Of a stretch of DNA of 64,000 bases, positions 9,440 through 21,189 are shown one piece after another. How positions within the stretch are numbered: the stretch's first letter is position 1; each line of letters opens with the position of its first letter. Below the pieces are notes generated by a model. It worked only from the letters and a program-made list of their open reading frames with translations, was not told the DNA's origin and searched no databases. Both the position numbers and the translations under genes were made by a program. Source of the DNA: Plumapathes pennacea (Eukaryota; Cnidaria; Anthozoa; Antipatharia; Myriopathidae); contig OZ038469.1 of the NCBI GenBank assembly GCA_964036295.1, forward strand, positions 4,108,067-4,172,066, written 5' to 3'.

Positions 9440-12400
9440 CTAAGGTGGCAATTGGCATTCCCAGTAATGTAAGACACATTTCATTTTTCCTCCTCTGTTT
9501 TTCATTATATCGGCCTGCCCTGCACAATCACACTTGTAGAATCTCTTTCCAGTGTGTGGTCCCGATGGAATGATTCCACGGCTCAGTCTGTATTCCTTTG
9601 CATCGTCCGTTGAACAAGTTGCCCCGACAACTCGTTTGTCCTGTAAGTATAGAAATATGACGAAGGATTCAAACAGGCTGCAACATCAGTTGTAAACTTA
9701 TATAGTACTAGTAGTAATCATAGATTAGTCAGGTGCCTTCGACTTCTCTTTGCTTGGAGTTGTTTTTGTTCTAAAATGCTTTTCCCTATAACGATCTCGA
9801 AAAGTTCGTGGGTTTCGTCTGAAGCCGGAAAAAAAAAAACGATAATCACAGATACTCCCTCCAGGCGAGCGGACAAATACTCGTACCAGACTTCAAGCGA
9901 GAAGAGCGACTGACGCTCAGACACAAGGGCCTGCTGCGCAGGCTATAACACGAGTCACTTGTTTACTGTTTCCAGGTCAGGAGCCGGAATATGTTGATTT
10001 CGCTAAGTATTCAAATTCAAACTCAACAGCTTTTTAAACCGCGGTATTTACATCTTGAAAGAAAAAAAAAATCAAGTATCTAAATAAAACAAGGTCCGAT
10101 TGTGCTGAACGAGCAAACGGCCGGCCATTCATAAATTATAACTTGAACATTGTAAAAGGAGACAATGATAAACTGATTGTATTGTTATGGTGAGCAGTCG
10201 CCGGGTATTCTCTACTTTAGCCATCAGAAAGCGAGAGCACTTCAACCCGTATATATTTCATCTTCGATTACAGTGTGCCAAAACAGGGAGAGCAAATATC
10301 CATCCATTTCCATGTGGACTTCAGAAAAATGTGACACAAACCCTGAAGGGAAAGGTTATCTTGCACAAAGGAACTCTGAAATAGCTTAGAAAGTCAGCAG
10401 AAAGGTCACAGTACAATCGGCTACTTGACCAGTTCCCGGGGCATCAAACCACAAAATATACGGCGACTGTTGAAATACACGAGTGACAAATTTAGATGTT
10501 TGCAATTAGGATACTGTACGTCAACAAACTTGAAAGCTTAGCTAACGCGCCTGAAGGTCGACAGACTGCCTGACGAACATTAAGAATCGAAATAAGCGTC
10601 ACGATTAGTAACCTTCGCAAGGCTCGGCGACTACTATATGAGTAAGTGCTTGCCATAGTTACATGGATGCCTCAATACTAAGATTTCTCATAAATAGGCG
10701 AGCCACACACTCGTAGTAAATTATAAAGGATAATATATAAATATATAGTATTTCAAAGGAAACTCTTAAAATTAAATGCTGTCTGTAACACAACTCTGTT
10801 TGATTCAATGCTTTCTTTAGAAAATGAAATAGATATTTGGGAGCTAGCTATAAAACTTGCGTGGTATATACTAAAACAATTATTCGCCGAAGTGGAGAGC
10901 CACTTCGGAGAGGTAAATAGCCACCGTTATTCCCCGACATAATTATCATCACGAAATAATTTCTAGTAGATGTAAGTCTTATATTCTCGTATAGCATGGC
11001 AATATACTCACACTTGGCTCGACGAGAGCTACAGAGTTTTTCACATTTGATCCTGAACTCGTTGTCGAGCTCTCCTTAAATTTGTACTGATACTGACTAC
11101 TTTGGTCCAGGAGGACCGGCGGGACCCTGGGAACCATTGAAACCAGGAGGCCCTCTTGGGCCCCGCGTCTTTAATGGAGTGTCCGCCTGTAACAAATGTG
11201 TATGAACCTTTGTGAAACTGAGTAAAAAGTGTCATCGAACGCATGGTGGGATGCCAGGGCCACCTAATCCAGGTTTGACTGTAATGAGGAAAGCAAGGGA
11301 AAAAGGCACAAGTTCACAAACGTAAAAAAAGATTGAGAAATAAATCTTAATTAGTGCGCATGCAGTACATATTAACAATTACGTTACTTGTAACATGGCT
11401 AGTGCGATCATATACTAACGAGCTTGGATTAGCTATAGACAATTTTATGTTGATTTAGTTGTGGATGAATTACCAACAACTCTTGAAGAGTTGACACGTT
11501 CCTCTTTAAGTCGTGAACGCATTGCATCAACGACTTGATTGCTTCCGAAACGTAATGAGAAAACCAATGTTATAGAACTATAAAATATCGGTCAAGTATA
11601 GTTGTAAATTCTTGCAAGGCTGTATGAGTTGACCCATCGATCAACTTACTTGCCCTACTGTTTCCTGTACTGTGTTATTTACCTATTAATGGAATATAAT
11701 ATACATTCACGTCTAGTTATATCTATTGAAAGTTTATATAAGTATCAAGTTTGGCCTAAAATATAATACAATATCTAAAATACGTGTATATAATAACAAA
11801 TTTATTGGTAATCATCTTAAAACCGCAGCACAGCATACAAAAACACCAAGATGAGGTATTCGTCTTTCTTTCTTTCTTTCTTTCTTTTTTTTTTTTTTTT
11901 AGACCATCGAGAATCCAATAGTTGCTTAATGACATTGTACTGTTAATGTTTTATTGATGAAGTCACTCAAGACCTTTTTTATTCAGTAATTTAAGCTGAT
12001 CCGTTTATTTGCTAGCGACATTAGTTTCTAATTCCCTTTTTTTTTTACGATTCCGGTAGCCGCTTTGTTTTCGGCTCACATGTTTTGTCTACAGCAAACA
12101 ACTGATTTATAATCGGCACCAAGAAATTCAATTGATGCGTGACAAGCGTTTGAGGCGATTTATGTATGTCCAAAATAATTGTGTTTCTAATACATCCACA
12201 TTTTCATCAACTGTTTTACTTTCCGCATCAAAATATATCTCTTTGTAATTGCAAACTCTTTCAGCAGATGCATTATATTTTCTAGAATATCCAGATTGAG
12301 TATGTTAAGTCTTTATCTGATTCTGACTCTTTTTGTATAAGCATTTAGTGTTTCATTTCGGATCCCCATTCCTTTCTTCGCATCGGCACTGAATTCAGTC

Positions 12401-12851
12401 TTCAACCTGTAGCCAGGCTTGACTAGATTAGCTCAATGTAACAGCGCCGGGTCACTAACGAAGGGGGATCAGAGGGCCGGAGAACTTGAAACTGAAAGCA
12501 AGAAATTTTGGCCTGGCCCTGTAACCCAACAGTTCTTAAAGCCACCCCACTACCCCACTCCCCTCCTTCGTTTGTTCAAAAAATTTGGATCCCCTCCACT
12601 AATACAGTAACGACTACCCCTAAGATGACAGCGTACTTCGAATAATCAGATGGTTCTACCTTCTTCCGGCAAAGTTTGCGCTTCATGGTGTTGTTCCCGA
12701 CGCCTTGTGAAATCAACTCGACTTGAGGCCCCTGTTGAGATTCATCTTGGTCCTCGATGCCGGGCTTTCTATTTTCCAGTTGAATTTCTTCGTATTCTTG
12801 ATCAGGTGAAGTGATGATACCGTCCGGAGAAGTTTCTTGAACGACTTCCAT
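9440..12851 (-). pseudogene. psiG2: broken B-type collagen-like membrane protein gene
   Basis: Four family exons are recognisable: exon 1 (12606-12851), coiled coil (11474-11544), collagen (11012-11186) and C-terminal (9440-9640). Several independent lesions break it. Exon 1 lacks the stretch between SDY and the helix. The helix is cut after VILGVVVTVLV, where a deletion fuses intron sequence and removes the donor. The coiled-coil acceptor AG is changed to GG at 11545-11546. The collagen exon is 14 bp shorter than its G4 twin (175 against 189), which shifts the frame, and the conserved cysteine after Gly-X-Y is changed to tyrosine. The C-terminal exon is intact (GATCSTDDAKEYRL, HYWECQLPP) and differs from that of G4 by only a few residues. 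The tail carries EYEEI. Confidence 0.85.
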
Positions 12852-13241
12852 TTTCCAAGCTTAGCCATACAACTGTACTTGATGTCCAACTCAATTCAAA
12901 CTAATACCAATTGTGTGTGTGTTAGCGGCATGTTTCAAGGATGAGTGTGTTTTTATTACATTCTTTAAATTATTTTGTTGACAACGACAGACACATATAA
13001 AGCTGTTGTGACAAAATGGATAACATTTTTCAATATCATAACGTTTAATTGCGCGTAATAGCGTGAAAAAGGCTTAGTTTACTTGTCATATATCCACAAA
13101 CCTTGTACTTTTCGAATCAAAATCCTATATACTAAACAAATATTGTCAACAAAAGTCATCATGCATTAATGAAATTCAATTCACTTCAAATGATTATGTC
13201 GGAACAGCTAATTAGTTCACTTAGTTCATCGCGCCATGGAT
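12852..13241 (-). promoter_or_regulatory. Upstream region of the B-type gene psiG2
   Basis: Related to the upstream regions of G4 and of the A genes. AAGCTTGG next to the start, then a conserved AT-rich stretch containing CAATTTTCAATATCATAACG-like sequence. Putative 5' UTR or promoter relic. Confidence 0.35.
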
Positions 13242-13649
13242 TCCCGGGGGGGGGGGGGGGGGGACTCCATATATAAAAGAACGGGGATGCTCGTCGTACC
13301 ACTCAGGGGTCAAAATTACGGTTTTGGTACCGCTTAGGGTGCTCTACATCAAACTATGACATTTTCATGCGACGTGGTACCGTTTAGGGTGTCAGTCGAA
13401 TGAACTCTTTTTGTTTGAAAACAGCAAGGGATAAATTGCTTACTGATAACCTCTTTATAGTAATTAAATGCATCGAAACTTTAAATTCGTGGTATGCTAT
13501 TAATGGTACCTTTTAGGGGTCAAAGTATAAGCTCAAGCCACGCCCGTTTTAGTACCCGTTTTAGTATTAGGGGTCAAAACAAAAATTCCCGACAAGCATC
13601 CCCGTCATTTTTATGTGGGAGCAACCCCCCCCCCCCCCCCCCCCCCGGG
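13242..13649. mobile_element. G-run-ended element with 7-bp target duplication
   Basis: About 408 bp that starts CCCGGGGGGG and ends CCCCCCCGGG. It is flanked on both sides by CATGGAT (13235-13241 and 13650-13656), while the empty site at about 29464 has a single CATGGAT. The inside repeats the motif GGTACCGYTTAGGGTG. A related body (CATATATGGGAGTACCCCC) is at 55365-55385. The 7-bp duplication fits no superfamily firmly, though hAT elements (8 bp) come close. Confidence 0.6.
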
Positions 13650-13656
13650 CATGGAT

Positions 13657-13930
13657 CGGGTTTAAAGGCTGTTTCACACGGTAAAGCAAGCGCAATAATA
13701 ACTTTCCATTCTCTTGCGCTTGCGTTTGCGTTTGCTTCACAAATTTTACCGTGTGAACCGGTCGCTTGCTTTTGCGCTTGCTTTACCACACGCTTTTGTA
13801 GTTTAAAGCTACCATTTTAACTATTTTGTTCCACAAGGTACAAAAAGATGGCATGAAATGCTAGGAACTGACTTTTCTTGTAACTATTGCTCCTCCTATT
13901 AAAACATCAGTCAAACAAGTCCCGTTCCTG
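13657..13930. repeat. Inverted-repeat MITE upstream of psiG2
   Basis: GTTTCACACGGTAAAGCAAGCGC near 13672 is mirrored by TTTACCGTGTGAACC and GCGCTTGCTTTACC near 13750-13790. The middle is rich in GCGCTTGCG/GCGTTTGC. The same element is at 29475-29610 upstream of G4, so it predates the duplication. The unit similarity ends near 13930. Confidence 0.55.
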
Positions 13931-14012
13931 CGTGTTTAGTTGAGGCTATATTACACGGGAACGCAATAGAGGTATAACAACTACTAGTTGAAGAAAATTT
14001 ATAAGAAAATTT

Positions 14013-14177
14013 ACAAGAAAATTTATATCTGTCAATTTCCCTCAAAAGCATTCAGATTTTTTTGCCCGGGCAACTATGACGTACCATTTCATTAGTAATG
14101 AAATGGTACGTCATAGTTGACCGGGCAAAAAAATCTGAATGCTTTTGAGGGAAATTGGCAGATATAAATTTTCTTGT
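14013..14177. repeat. Near-perfect 165-bp palindrome
   Basis: Two arms of about 82 nt (14013-14094 and 14096-14177) are nearly exact reverse complements around a single G at 14095. No coding function is visible; the small frame across it is an artefact. It lies between the 3' end of G3 and the start of psiG2. It may be a foldback transposon or a template-switch product. Confidence 0.85.
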
Positions 14178-14350
14178 GAAAATGACATGCCAGTGACACT
14201 TTTCTAATAAATGTTTCGGACTTCTTCGTTGAAACAGAGACAACAGCCATCTCGTAAACATCCTATTTAGACAGTGGGCGGATCTCGGGCAAGAGCAGAA
14301 ATATTAAAAGGCTACATTATCGGGAATAGGACAGAGAAGTACGTAACATA

Positions 14351-14356
14351 TTTATT
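14351..14356 (-). terminator. Polyadenylation signal of G3
   Basis: AATAAA on the minus strand, about 20 nt after the G3 stop codon. The other intact genes show no such hexamer close to the stop. Confidence 0.5.
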
Positions 14357-14374
14357 TTAAACTCATCTTCAATT

Positions 14375-17300
14375 TTATGGCATTATTGGGCATTCCCAGT
14401 AATGTAAGAAACATCTCAGTTTACTCCCTGGGTATAAAGTCGACTGCCCTGAACATTTACACATGTAATACCTCTTTCCTGCATTTGGTCCTGATGTAAC
14501 AATCTCACTGCTCAGTCTGTATTCTTTTGCACTGTCCGTTGAACACGTTGCTCCAACTATTCTTTTAGTATCCTGTGGGGAGAAATTAATCGAAGGAGTA
14601 AGCTTAAAATATTTGTAAACTGCATTCAATCTAATCGGGCACATCCAATTTAATCTTTATTATCTTATTATTCATTTGCAGCAATTTTGTTACGTCATGC
14701 TATCAGCAGCTTCTCCCCGTCGGTCATGCCCAATTTTGAAGAAGTTTTAAGCCAAAGGAGGGGATGTGGCGGCATGAATACGTCTATGTTTCTGAACGCA
14801 AAATAAATACTTACACTGGGTTCCACGACAGTTACATTTTTTTTTGCAGAAGGATCTGAAATCGTTCTGGAGCTTTCCTTAAACTTGTACTGACACTGAC
14901 TGAAATTCCCAGCTCCTTTTGGTCCAGGAGGACCGGCGGGACCCTGGGAACCATTGAACCCTTGTGATCCATTGTAACCTGCTGGTCCTCTTGGACCCTG
15001 CATCTTTAATACGGTGCTGATCTGCAAAAAAAAAAAAAAAAAAAAAAAAGTGTGTCAAAACGTAAAGTGCACAGGGAACCCAGGTTACTAAGGCGAAACC
15101 AACTTTTATCTGTATACTGTTAAATGAAACCCAAAGGTGTGACTGATCAAATGAAAGTTATCACATTAAGGTCATTTTCACTTCACTTTTGTTGGTCAGC
15201 GTTCATCACTGACCATACATCACAGTCTGACTTGAGTTCAGTATATTTTCATCTAACGTGCAACCCCCGCTTTTCTCAATTCACATTATAGACAGTTTAT
15301 GTTAAACTTACAGTAAACTTTAGTGGGAGATCATAGGTTTGAGGTTTTTGGACAAGTGCTGCACGAGGTTTTGAAAAGCGTTGCAGGAACTTATACTTGG
15401 TTTCCAAAATAATAATAATAAATTAATTAATAAATAAATTAATAAAATAATAATAATAATAGTAATAGTAATAAAAGAAATATAAGCGCATCTTCAGCTA
15501 TGTGAAGAGTAAAATTGCTCTAAATGTCTAACCCAAAACCAACCCGAACTCTAATCCTAGCGCACATAAAATCAAACTTCCATAAATTCCATGTGCTGAA
15601 AAGACAGTTATAGTTAAGAATTGGTTCATGCTTAGCGTGCGTCTATCGAGTTATGGATGCACGCGGGAAGTTGGGAGAGCACGAGAGAAGCGTAAGAGTT
15701 GCTCGAGGCGTAGCCGAGTGCTCTCCCAACTTCCCAAGTGCAACCATAACTCGATAGACGCACAGCTAAAAGCATGAACCAATTCTTTTATAACATAGGC
15801 ACACGAAATTACGAGCGAAAACAAATATTCATTTCTGAATGCAAAATTCTCTTTCGACGCGCAAAAGGAAAAGCAAACTCTCTCGTTGGCTGATTGAAAA
15901 CACTCCACAACTTACTAACATTTCTGTCATCTGAAAGTTGATGAGAGTAGATGAAAAAGATGTCGTTTAATCGACGAAAACACTGAAAGTACTGTTAACC
16001 TGGCGTGGTGAAAGCCAGCAGCCTGCGGTTGTTGAAGATGAACCCAGGAAATTCAAGTCGTCGCTTCAAAACAACGTGAGATTCACCTTGAACTATGGCA
16101 GACAATGCGGGTCTGGAAAAGCAAAGTGATCCGCCGAAGAATGTTGAACAATCACCATGAGCGAAATAGATAGAAATGTTTGCCGAGCGAACTTTTTTGT
16201 TATTCGAGCTGCCAGCAAATTGTACTGTAGGTATAATATATACACTGCAAGTATAGCGGCTTTCGGAATGAATGAACGCCGTTTCATTTCAAAGTTATTG
16301 AAGGCTTGACGGACATTTATCTTTGCTGTGATGGTTTTCACTGTCCATGAGAATTTAACCGTCGGGAAATAGGCGAGTTTTGATTCATACAATTTTCTGT
16401 GCCGACCGTTGAAATTCTGAATTTTTCAGACTTGATTACTGATTTCCTTTGGGTGCCGGTTTGACTTCATGTAGTACAAATTTCTTCGGAAAATAAAGCT
16501 ATTTTCTTCTTAGTTGTAAAGCTTCTGTTACTTTATAGACGAGGAAAGCTAGAAAAAGTCGAAAGGAATCGACATTTGCTCACGTTTTTATTGAGCACGG
16601 GCGTGCACGATAAAGTTATGGAGCACGCTCTTCGACCAATCAGAACTTGGCTTATATCGCAACTATGTTATAAAAAACTATTATACCATGCCCAAATGAC
16701 ACCATGCCCCAAATGAAACTATTATTGAATAATTTAGATGATCGCAAGGCGGTATAATTTTTTCTCGTGACGCCATTCTAATCATACATAGTGCAAACGT
16801 CGGTCTGAGCAGTGTTCACTGTTGTCAAAGTCATTCCTCAAGTGATTTACCTCTGGGCTTTGTAAAGATTCTTCTAAAATATCATCAGTCTCTTAATCTG
16901 AAGAGATGTGTGCAGGTAAATAACTGTCTGTGTGCGGGTAAGTAACGGAGAAAACAAGCAATGATGCATATATTGGAGCAATCGGTCGAGTTTAAACCGT
17001 ATTTGGTCGTACTAATAACTTACCTGATTGGTCAATGTTGCATTGACGGACGTCAGCCTGTCCAAAAATAACTGTTCAAAATCTTGCAGCTTCTGTTCTG
17101 TAACGTCTAACTGCAGCAATACAAGTCTCGTAAGAATTGGACTGGGTTATAATACTATGAACCAGCAACATTCACTCTCTTTACAAGTCCCTTGAAGAAT
17201 TTACACTCAAAAATGTGCAGGCCTATAATGAGCATGCAGTAAAAATATGTAGAAAGACAAAATTGGAGCTCCGTGTCAAATTTGATAGCGTACTTTATTA

Positions 17301-18747
17301 TGTCCAAAATGGAAAAGGATAGACGAATGCCTGCAAGGTTTTTTTTTTTTTTTTGGTGGGGGGTGCCAAGGCCACCTGATCCAGGTTTGACTGTAATTAG
17401 TAAAACAAGGGAAAAGCACAAGTTCACAAACGTAGAGAAATATTGAGAAATAAGTTTTAATTATCTAATTAGTGCGCATATACGGTGCATATTAACAATT
17501 ACATTACTTGTAACATGGCTAGTGCGATCATATACTAATGAGCTTGGATTAGCTATAGCCAATTTTATGTTGACTTAGTTGTGACTTACCAACAACTCTT
17601 GAAGAGTTGACACGTTCCTCTTTAAGTCGTGAACGCTTTGCATCAACGACTTGATTGATTCTGAAATGTAATGAGAAAAGCAACGTTATAAAACTATAAA
17701 TTATTGGTCAAGTATAGTTGTAAATTCTTGCAAGGCTCTATGTTTTGACCCAATGATCAGCTACATACATTGCATTTGTTAAATGTTTTGCTGATGGAGT
17801 CACTGAGGAACTTGTCATTCAGTAATTTGCGCTAATCGCTTTATTTGCTATCGATATAGGCTTTTAATTCCTGTTTCTTTTCTTTTTTTTCTTTTCACGA
17901 TTCCAGTAGCCGATTTGTTTTCTGCTCATATGTTTTGTCTACAGTAAACAACTAATATATAATCGTCACCAAGAAATCAATTGATGGGTGACAAGCATTT
18001 GAGGTGATTTATGTCTGTCAAAAATAATTGTGTTTCTAATACGTCCACATTCTCAAGCGACGACGCGGGGAAAACACGCAAGAAAACTGGATTTTGTTCG
18101 ATTTGACCGAAATGTTGTCAACAACTTTTCCCGCTTTCTAATTGGTCGAGGTTGAAATTCAAGACATTTCATTGGCCAAAAAGTGACAGTCTGACGTGAG
18201 CATTTCGCGCGTGCAAAATAAAATTTTGTCAAAGAAGTTGGAAAGAAATGAAACTAGACGCTTTTCTGCTGCGGTTTTTTCGACAATTTCAAGACACACA
18301 CTCCCCCCCCCCCCCCCCCCTGCCCCATTACCCCGCGTTATCGTCATATAAAATGAACTTCCCCTTACCTTCGGAGTTCTGCGACGTTTTCGGGTCGTCA
18401 GTCCGCTTTACTGTGAAGACGGCCAACAAAGAAAGAACCAGTGCCAAGATGAGAACGGAAGTCGCGACTACCCCTAAGATGACAGCGTACTTCGAGGACG
18501 AACGTTTTGTACAAACATTTGCGGCCCCATCAGAATAATCAGATGGTTCTACTTTCTTACAGCAAAGATTGCGCTTCATGGTACTGTTCCCGGTTTGCGA
18601 AATCAAGTCGACTTGAGACCCCTGTTGAGATTCACCTTGGTCCTCGATGTGAGGCTTCCTTTTTTCCAGTTGAATTTCCTGTAGTTTGTATTCTTGTTCT
18701 GATGAAGTGATGATAACATTCGGAGAAGTTTCCTGAACAACTTCCAT
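14375..18747 (-). CDS. G3: A-type collagen-like type II membrane protein, 5 exons, 313 aa
   Basis: Exons: 18369-18747, 17590-17660, 17024-17110, 14815-15021, 14375-14572. All junctions are GT-AG and the lengths (379, 71, 87, 207, 198) sum to 314 codons with stop. Residues 1-86 are cytoplasmic (EYKLQEI, NLCCKK), about 87-113 form the helix, and KR/SK before it supports an N-in orientation. Next comes a heptad-like coiled coil (LMQSVHDLKRNVSTLQELL, then LDVTEQKLQDFEQLFLDRL), then ten Gly-X-Y triplets (GPRGPAGYNGSQ onward), then a linker with one cysteine (GNFSQCQYKF). The C-terminal domain has five cysteines (GATCST, MCKC, LRC, HYWEC). NVS, NAT, NGS and NFS are possible N-glycosylation sites. 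The coiled coil is presumably the trimerisation seed for the short collagen. Function unknown; surface receptor or adhesion role inferred. Confidence 0.85.
15410..15480. repeat. AAT/AATA simple repeat in G3 last intron region
   Basis: AATAATAATAAATTAATTAATAAATAAAT-type low-complexity sequence upstream of the collagen exon of G3, close to a poly-A run (plus strand, 15024-15048) that abuts the acceptor. Confidence 0.6.
15620..16640. mobile_element. Inverted-repeat element in intron of G3
   Basis: The left end is a strong hairpin: AATTGGTTCATGCTTAGCGT and GCGTCTATCGAGTTATGG near 15622-15655 are mirrored near 15745-15790, around AGTTGGGAGAGCAC arms. The right end (about 16590-16640: GTGCACGATAAAGTTATGGA, GACCAATCAGAACTT) is a diverged inverted copy of the left. 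The inside (16260-16560) is related to 3340-3660. No transposase is seen. It is absent from the corresponding introns of G5, G7 and G8. Confidence 0.5.
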
Positions 18748-19394
18748 TTTCCAAGCTTAGCAACACAACTGTACTTGATATCCAACTCAATTCAAACTAA
18801 TACCAATTGTGTGTGTTAGCGGCATGTTTCAAGGATGAGTCTATTGTTTTATTACATTCTTTAAATTATTTCGTTGACAACTAAAAACACATATGTAAAA
18901 GTGCTGTGACAAAATGGATAACAATTTTCACTATCATAACGTTTAATTGAATAGTTTACGCGATGAACGCATAATAGCGTAAAAAAAGATAAGCTTACTT
19001 GTCACATATCTAAACCTTGTTTACTTTTTGAATCAAAATTCTGTAACAAATAACAAGTCGACATGTATTAAATTCAATTAAAAGCCCACATCGCATTAGG
19101 ACAAGTTTTATTTCTTTTCCACTTAAAATGTCATCGGTCAACTTTTTCCAGTACGATTGTATTGTCTCACTTTTACATTATACTTCTGAGGCCAAACAAA
19201 TCTTCAAAGGTTCCGAATGTTAAACTTGTTCGGGGACAAGACAGGACAATCGAGGACAATATTACAAAAAGTAAACAGGGAGCCGTCATTTTTCCATTAA
19301 AATGTCAAATTTGATATGAATCGAGCCTGCATAGATAACTGTAACCTGCTCGCCGGATCAAATGTGAACTTCACTCTTCATTAGCTATTTTACA
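18748..19394 (-). promoter_or_regulatory. Upstream region of G3 and unit spacer
   Basis: Nearly identical to 1113-1480 joined to 2786-2955 and 4137-4233, and to the same regions of copies 3 and 4. It preserves the empty sites of both TTAA insertions of copy 1 (CCACTTAAAATG near 19120 and CCATTAAAATG near 19297). Confidence 0.4.
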
Positions 19395-19695
19395 ATGACG
19401 AACAGAACTAACTACTTCCATTCGAATCCATACATCACGCCACCGAACCCTTACTATTATAGGCCAGCTGAAGCAGTGAATGAGTCAGACAACTGGGAGA
19501 TTCTCCCATCCGTTTAATCCTTCAGTAGAGAGCACGAAATCAGCCAAAAGAGAGTACGAGAAATGGTCGAAAGAAGAGGAGCGATACCTAGTAACATTGT
19601 GGGCAGACAAGTTTGGGTATTTCGCGCAAGGCTCCCCAGTGCAAACGAAAAATCAAGTATTTATAACTACGGAGAGAAATTTGATAGCACACTAA
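19395..19695 (+). pseudogene. Myb/SANT-like fragment, further deleted (copy 2)
   Basis: Same frameshifted fragment as copy 1, with an additional in-frame loss of 23 codons (from LDQLESQQ to ALIEK), so the second and third helices of the domain are gone. The remaining frame (19480-19695) still reads KWSKEEERYLVTLWADK. Confidence 0.5.
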
Positions 19696-20441
19696 TTTAT
19701 AACCCCGGTTGCCACCTTCGCGAGACACTTTTCAATTGACTTGAAATTTGCAAACGACAAGAGAAGGACGAAGTAAATGCGCCTGGCAATTTTATACACT
19801 ATATGGTCGCATTAAAGTGCTTTCTATGTGTTGATCCGATTGATCTGAGCAATTGTAATGTACAGAAGTCAAAATCGGTTTTAACCCAGAAGTTACTAAA
19901 TGTATCCGTTTAACTTCGTATCTTCGAAACATCGCCAAAAAATACATGTCATCACTAACACAGTCTAATAATTACTTTGTAGGCAAATAACCGGGGTACC
20001 GTGCAGTGTGCACGACCGCTGGCACAATTCAAGCTCATCATGAGACGAGTTACATGATATGAACGCTAAGGACCGCAAATATTTTACCGCCGCAGGCGAC
20101 GGACAACTCTAAAGCATGTCAGCGATTAATATAGATCCTAGACATACGACTACAGCCCAGAGTATGTCAATATCTTATGCCAAAACATCTCTTTCTGTTG
20201 TTCAGCTAAACGTGGTCTTTATAAACTGACGACATTCCATGTTCTTAAAATGCAATTTAACTTTGGCTATTAAACGCTGACTTACGAACTCCGTCTAAAT
20301 TTCAATTTAGCGATAAACCAGCTTTGAGTGAAGTAAACACTTTGTTTACAACATCGGCCCGTTTTCTACCGAGATTCATTCAAAAAAAAAAGAAAAGAAA
20401 GGTGATTTGATACACAGGACGTAGATTTATTACTTCACATT
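19696..20441. other. Spacer of copy 2, no gene seen
   Basis: Same sequence as 4595-5345 with small differences. It includes the A-rich tract near 20381. Confidence 0.5.
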
Positions 20442-21189
20442 GGCTGTGGTCACACTAGAAAGTTAAATAACGATTTAGCAGTGCTTAATCGCGATTTAGC
20501 CAAAATCTGTGTGTGACCGTAAAAACTGCCCAGTGGGAGACCGCACTGATTAATGTTGTAAAGTGATATTGAAAGCGGCTTAGTTGAAAGAAATAACTCT
20601 CGTTCTAAATCATCTCAAAAGTACGATTTAAAAGGTGATTTATCTAACTCTTGTTCCATGAACCAATCGCATGCTTCATCGAATTGCCGACGTCAGCCCC
20701 CGTATTGATCGTAACCATGCACCACAACTCATTTTTATCAGTTCCCGCACTTTTTTCGCAACTTCTCTCAAGATGTCCGATCGACCTCCGTTTAACTTTA
20801 ACGTTCCAGCAGATTCGGAAAGCACTATGATGTGCAAGCCAACAACAAGCCTTCTCCTTCGTTGCCTCTGGAGCATGAACATCCTGATTCTTTTCAGTCG
20901 TCTGGATCGGGCTTTCCATATTAATTTTCTTAGCAAAAACAAGGCAAAGAGACCGATGATAACGTTTGCAAAGGCCATAGTTTTTACAACTCCAAAGTCC
21001 AGATGCTGCCCTTTCAGAACGCGTTTCTATTTCATTTATCTAATCGGATTATGAAGTTAGCTGTCATGTTTGATACATTCAAGAGAGCACGAATGCCACC
21101 TCTTCTAAATCACGATTTATCTTGCGGTTTCCTTTAATCAAGATTTAGGGTGCGAAATCATGATTTAGCTTTCTAGTGTGACCACAGCC
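20442..21189. mobile_element. 748-bp DNA element with 21-bp inverted ends and ATT duplication
   Basis: The left end GGCTGTGGTCACACTAGAAAG is an exact inverted copy of the right end CTTTCTAGTGTGACCACAGCC. ATT flanks both sides, and the other three copies have the uninterrupted CACATTAAGTG or a close variant. A 3-bp duplication fits PIF/Harbinger-type elements. The inner ends carry repeated CGATTTA/TGATTTAG motifs. Overlapping open frames of 100 codons (minus, 20676-20978, arginine-rich) and 127 codons (plus, 20671-21054) are present, but neither shows a DDE motif that I can identify. Probably nonautonomous. Confidence 0.75.

Larger units (their letters stand above)
465..13930. repeat. Segmental duplication unit, copy 1
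   Basis: First of four copies of a unit containing, left to right, intron 1 and exon 1 of an A-type gene, a spacer with shared passengers, and a B-type gene with its upstream region. It matches copies 2 and 3 almost base for base over long runs. Its own insertions at 1484-2781, 2960-4136 and 13242-13649 are absent from the other copies, whose uninterrupted sequence defines the empty sites. Its B gene is broken. Confidence 0.85.

Noticed and set aside
13494-13820. Proline-rich plus frame and glycine-rich minus frame
   Set aside because: Both cross the C run at the end of the 13242-13649 element.
17155-17427. Minus frame starting MNLCFSLVLL, also at 34046-34285
   Set aside because: Looks like a signal peptide but is conserved intron sequence upstream of coiled-coil or collagen exons; other copies are not open and no splice signals fit.
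18248-18538. Plus-strand frames opposite exon 1 (also at 884, 18507, 34972, 59964)
   Set aside because: Shadows of the real minus-strand exon 1, which has a good start context, matching splice donor and consistent membrane protein features.
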